Shown: one piece after another, positions 60,503 to 64,000 of the stretch
Layout of the letters: every line of letters begins with the position of its first letter
Numbering within the stretch: position 1 is the stretch's first letter
Assembly: GCA_001247695.2 (NCBI GenBank)
Contig: LGRX02027865.1
Span: forward strand, 1-64,000
Origin: Cymbomonas tetramitiformis
Lineage: Eukaryota; Chlorophyta; Pyramimonadophyceae; Pyramimonadales; Pyramimonadaceae
Reading direction: 5' to 3'
DNA: 64,000 nt
Translations under genes and position numbers: made by a program
Notes under the pieces: model-generated
Database searches by the model: none
Seen by the model: only the letters and a program-made list of their open reading frames with translations
Told to the model about the DNA's origin: nothing

Positions 60503-60680
60503 ATGGCCACTTCTACGAGATCTCACACTGCGGCCGCACGCCGCTCCCTAGTTACCATTTTCGACGATGCCGCAGCCAGACATGCGACTACACCAGCTAC
60601 TCCTACGGTTGCGGTTGCGCCGGCTGCCCAATCGGCAGGGGCAATGTTCCTCGACGCGGTCAAACGTCTGGCGAACACAC
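60503..60680 (+). pseudogene. gag: Gag N-terminus of a truncated gag-only element
   Basis: MATSTRSHTAAARRSLVTIFDDAAARHATTP..PAAQSAGAMFLDAVKRLANTPL is alignable with the start of the Gag at 24950 (..VDVVKRVAKDTLG analog). Similarity stops at about 60680, where AT-rich GTTAACAGAATG-type sequence begins. The rest of the element is deleted or lies elsewhere. Confidence 0.65.
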
Positions 60681-62350
60681 CACTGAGAATTTCTGTTAAT
60701 AAAGTGTTAAAAAGTGTTAATTATGTGTTAAAAAGTGTTAACGGGTAGGAACTGTTAATAGTGGTGTTATAAATCCCGGTGGTACTTATTGATTGGCTCT
60801 TGGGGGAAAGTTTAACATTATATAATTCATGTTAACAGAATGTTAACAGAATGTTAATTTAACACAATTTTAACAGAATGTTAACACTTAATCGGAGGGG
60901 TGCCGGAGGGAGTTGAAATAGGCCCCCATCGCGAGATCATTACACATGTAAGGAATATTAACAGAAAATTAACACTTTTAATAGGAATCATACACGTGGC
61001 ACTCGGATTAACAGTTTTACCGGATACTAATGGCTACTGCCCCGCAGTCCTTGTGGTAGGACCAAATCGACGATTTGGTCCTACCACGAGGACCATTGTT
61101 CCGATAATTTAATTGGCCATCTCCCGTGATTTGTGGTGTCTAACCAATGAAAGGTGGTATATATAGGTCCTATATTAATTTATTTGAACGTTGGTTTGGC
61201 CTATATCCATCCCATATATCCATGACGAACGCATTTCAAACCTCTACACTCAAAATTTTCAAAACGGATTTTTTGGAACATTCAAAATGTGGCAAATTAG
61301 TGACTCATCTTCAATAATTTTTTACCAATCATATATCAACACTACACCTGCGCGGATACCATCAAATTGAACCTATACATATGTCCCAATCATATTTGGG
61401 CGGTAGGCCCGGTTGGAATGCATATATTGGCTCGTTGGCTCGTTGGCTTCCCCTCTAATATATTGGCTCGTTGGTTTCCCCCCTAAAACAGTGGTCACGC
61501 GAGCTGACCAGCCAGCCATCATAATTGCTTGCTAGAGGGCATATATCGCAAGGTTGGTGTGTGCGGCACATTAAATCTTTAAGTATATATGTATTGCGAA
61601 TTTCTGAAAGTCTAACATCATCCAAATATCTTATTTTTCGACTGGCGTGTACATTTTAGAATGGATGAATGCCAATTTCTAAAGTCCGAAATTCACTAAA
61701 TTCGGAATTTGCATTGTGTTGAACATGCGCCATGCTGAAATAGAGCGGAAATGATGATGAGGGTGCGAAGTAACCGATTCAGTTATCATATTTGGTCATA
61801 AACTCAAGATGTATAACCATGAGCATCACCGTGAGCCCCGCATGTGACTCCAAATACTTAAAATACGGTGGTCCTTGTCGTAGGACCACCATTTTCTTCA
61901 AGCTTTTGGTGAAATTACACCCCTAAAGCGTGTCGTTCAACCACACACCTAAAGTCTCATGGGGGCCGCCGCTATAAGAAATAAAATTCATTTAACTCAT
62001 AAATATCATGTGCAAATGTTACCTGTGCCTCAAATAGTCGATTTAGTGATCGAAACCGCAATTGCCCATTGGTCCTTGTGGTAGGACCATGAATTTGGGT
62101 AGTAGCCACTAACACTTGACAGACTTTAAACGGTCATAAATTAACAGATTTGACCGGATCGTCCACGTGTCATGACTATTAACACTAGCACCACTAGATA
62201 TCGACAGAAATTCCAGATTGTTCCACGTGGCATGTCTATTAACACTAGCACCACTAGCTATTAACAGAAATTCCAGATTGTTCCACGTGGCATGCTAAGA
62301 GGGACTGCCGATGCTACTAAAAGTACCACTGGAACAGATACGTTCCATGT
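60681..62350 (+). mobile_element. AT-rich noncoding element with TTAACAG repeats and palindromic CCTTGTGGTAGGACC boxes
   Basis: GTTAACAGAATGTTAAC and GTGTTAAAAAGTGTTAA motifs fill 60690-60990. TTAACAGAAATTCCAGATTG repeats with CACTAGCACCACTAG (period about 60) lie at 62175-62300. CCTTGTGGTAGGACCAAATC is inverted at once by GATTTGGTCCTACCACGAGG (61049-61095), and GTCCTTGTGGTAGGACC recurs near 61873 and 62072. TGGCTACTGCCCC (61030) is inverted at 62097 (GGGTAGTAGCCA). There is no ORF over 75 codons. It probably disrupted the Gag at 60680. Confidence 0.5.
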
Positions 62351-62462
62351 GGCAAGCAGGCATTCGCTATCTACACAGAGCAATTGGACGGAGCTGATGA
62401 AGCTGCGCCGGCGTTCGGTGTCCTCCTTCGATTGCTGCGCGGAGCTGATGAGGTAGCTTGCG

Positions 62463-63619
62463 CTATTGCTTTTTGCAACGTACCGCTTTCATCCCCGGCC
62501 ATAGGTAAGTGGCGTGTAGAGGTACGCGGTTTCCAGGTGGGCGATGGATAATGACCTTGGTTTCGAGACGGCTTACCGGTAGGAGAAGGGTACGTTTTTC
62601 TGCCTCGTTGCACACATACACGCCCCGGCTGTTCATGGTAAGGTCCTCAACAGTGGGGTAGGCGGTCACCATAGCCAGGCGGCAAACGGTGTCCTTGGCG
62701 GCGGAGTTCTCGGCGGAACGCTTCAGGAAGATCAAGTAGTAAGCCTCCACGGTGCCGTACTCAAAAGCGTCGGCCGCGCATGTACTCAAAGCCACGTTGA
62801 AGGAGATACGCGTTTTTGCCCGGGTGTAAACCCGGGATGTGAAGTCCTCATCGCCTACTCTTCGCATGCGCGAGAATCGAAGGACGTTCATGGCTGCATC
62901 CAGGGAAGGGCTTGCATGATCGCTAAAAAGGGATCGGACGCACCCCACCAGTTCCCGGTGCAGACGACCCCCCTCCTCGTTTGCCAACGCAGCGGTTGGT
63001 ACACCGTCGCGGACGAGATAGTGGCCGGTGTCCAGGAGATGGCACACCTCGGAGGAATCGTCAGCCCGGCTGGTCCCAGAATCATGGTATTCGCCGCCCT
63101 TGGCCATGGCCATCTCCGTGAGCATGTCCGGAAGGAAGCGGATCCCTTCGTAGCTCAACGCCATGTCGTCCACCGCCTCTTTCGTGAGATACGCGTTCGC
63201 TATGCACGTGTCGATCGCCTTACCTCCGACCGGGGCTGGCACCACCCCCTTGCTGTCGCCCAGGAGACGCTCGACCCAGAGCTCGTTGGTGCTGCTCACC
63301 ACGCCGGTTTCCTCCTCTTGCTTGCACAAGTGAACGACCGCCATGCGCAGATTCAACGTCAACATGTTCATGGGGCATTGCTGTTCCACAATCACCGCAA
63401 AGGCCCACAGCTCTTTCCCGGCCTCCTTCCGGGGCTCCGCACGGGACTGGAGGTCCCCACACAATCCTATTGCAGGCCCTCTCATAAAGTAGAGCACCGC
63501 CCGCCGCAAAGTCCACCAAGCCTTGTCCAACTCCGGATTCAAGTTCTTCAGAACATCCATGAACACCATCGGACTGAAAATCAAGATAAATTTCAGCATG
63601 TCCTCCATGGTGTAGTTCC
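62463..63619 (-). CDS. transposase-like protein, last visible exon
   Basis: The minus-strand frame from the acceptor GCTGTTGCAG|GG at 63619 to the stop at 62463 (385 codons). The region LWAFAVIVEQQCPMNMLTLNLRMAVVHLCKQEEETGVVSSTNELWVERLLGDSKG resembles the DUF4218-type segment that follows the catalytic domain in CACTA (En/Spm) transposases (..HL..HL..Q....GP...WMFPFERF.G.LK). The similarity is weak and by eye. The rest (IANAYLTKEAVDDMAL, HREL and so on) also fits the C-terminal half of such proteins. The catalytic domain would lie to the right, outside the window. Confidence 0.45.
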
Positions 63620-63900
63620 CTGCAACAGCGAGCTTTTTACAGATGTTAGGCAACCGGCTCATCCTCCCCGCGTATGAAATGACACCAACAAACTAACAAC
63701 AGTGCATACATATATACCTGGTTGTAGTAGCATTCATCCCTACGGTTAGTAGGTGTGGCCATTCCCTGCCGGTGCACACAAACATGGTTGCACGCGGACC
63801 GGGCGAATAAGGTTGGCGCATCTGCCACGCCCGTTCCTACTAAACAAGGCACATGCAAGGTGATGGGTGTCGGTATCCGTGGTTAGATCCGGGTGCTCAC
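63620..63900 (-). other. predicted intron (281 bp) of the transposase-like gene
   Basis: Donor GCGG|GTGAGC at 63900 and acceptor CTGTTGCAG|GG at 63620. Splicing joins ..FVQYAG to NYTMEDMLKF in phase. Confidence 0.55.
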
Positions 63901-64000
63901 CCGCGTATTGCACGAAGTCCTGGTACTCCCGGTGCATGTCATGCGGCGCGGTCAGTCCCTTTCCGTTGGCCTGCAACTGCTTCAGTTGCATGGGTGAGAA
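63901..64000 (-). CDS. transposase-like protein, upstream exon (runs off the window)
   Basis: The minus-strand frame encodes MQLKQLQANGKGLTAPHDMHREYQDFVQYAG up to the donor at 63900. It is open at the right edge. It joins in phase to 63619. Confidence 0.45.

Noticed and set aside
62916..63677. Plus-strand ORF of 253 codons opposite the transposase-like gene
   Set aside because: Composition typical of an antisense frame (His/Arg/Leu-rich), and the minus strand has matching splice sites and a family-like segment.
1..64000. CRISPR arrays, bacterial operons or ribosomal RNA genes
   Set aside because: None seen; repeats here are tandem without unique spacers, and the genes are eukaryotic with GT-AG introns.

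Overview
The window is eukaryotic nuclear DNA dominated by nested mobile elements. It holds a Ty3/gypsy chromovirus, LINE copies, DIRS-type tyrosine-recombinase DNA, gag-only LTR elements, TIR and foldback elements, minisatellites and a few spliced genes. GT-AG introns can be read in both host and element genes. The mix of chromovirus, DIRS, LINE and RecQ-bearing elements with GC-rich spliced genes would fit a repeat-rich green alga or a similar protist. That assignment is inference; nothing here fixes the species.

Layout. 1-6363: 3' part of a chromovirus (Gag end, Pol with an apparent 81-bp intron, chromodomain, 3' LTR). 6364-12000: nested LINEs. A minus-strand LINE reverse transcriptase is split by a plus-strand 5'-truncated LINE (7967-10658), whose ORF continues from RNase H and a zinc knuckle into a domain with the NPPF motif of N6-adenine methyltransferases. 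12000-18060: simple and tandem repeats plus a predicted four-exon coiled-coil gene (16293-17574, minus). 18060-23550: small TIR elements, palindromes and a foldback-like element with ~185-bp repeats. 23553-29509: a minus-strand gag-only LTR element split by a plus-strand gag-only LTR element; both have 5-bp target duplications. 29510-32350: a MITE, a tRNA-like sequence, a LINE fragment and a third gag-element fragment. 34796-41483: a sialidase-like (BNR) gene on the minus strand whose seven exons join in frame; it ends in an 11-residue repeat tail and has a 1.6-kb minisatellite in an intron.

43494-50468 is a 6975-bp unit with a RecQ helicase gene, a helix-hairpin-helix protein gene and about 3 kb of graded tandem repeats. 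It is flanked by a 10-bp duplication, and an unoccupied copy of its target repeat lies at 59222-59345. 50802-54368 is an intact gag-only LTR element with two LTRs that look identical. 54530-57183 is a decayed DIRS-type element (tyrosine recombinase, RNase H plus Dam-like methyltransferase, RT end), cut by a long-TIR foldback element at 57184-59155. The right end holds the 5' end of another gag-only element, an AT-rich repeat region, and the 3' part of a spliced transposase-like gene that runs off the window.

How parts relate: the gag-only elements share a layout of a leader, Gag with zinc knuckle, an acidic linker and a C-terminal hydrophobic segment. They encode no polymerase, so they would need one in trans. 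The RecQ/HhH unit is the best candidate for an undescribed mobile system. The LINE-methyltransferase fusion and the intron inside a chromovirus integrase are the next most notable. All splice models and family calls were read by eye from the sequence; no database search was run.
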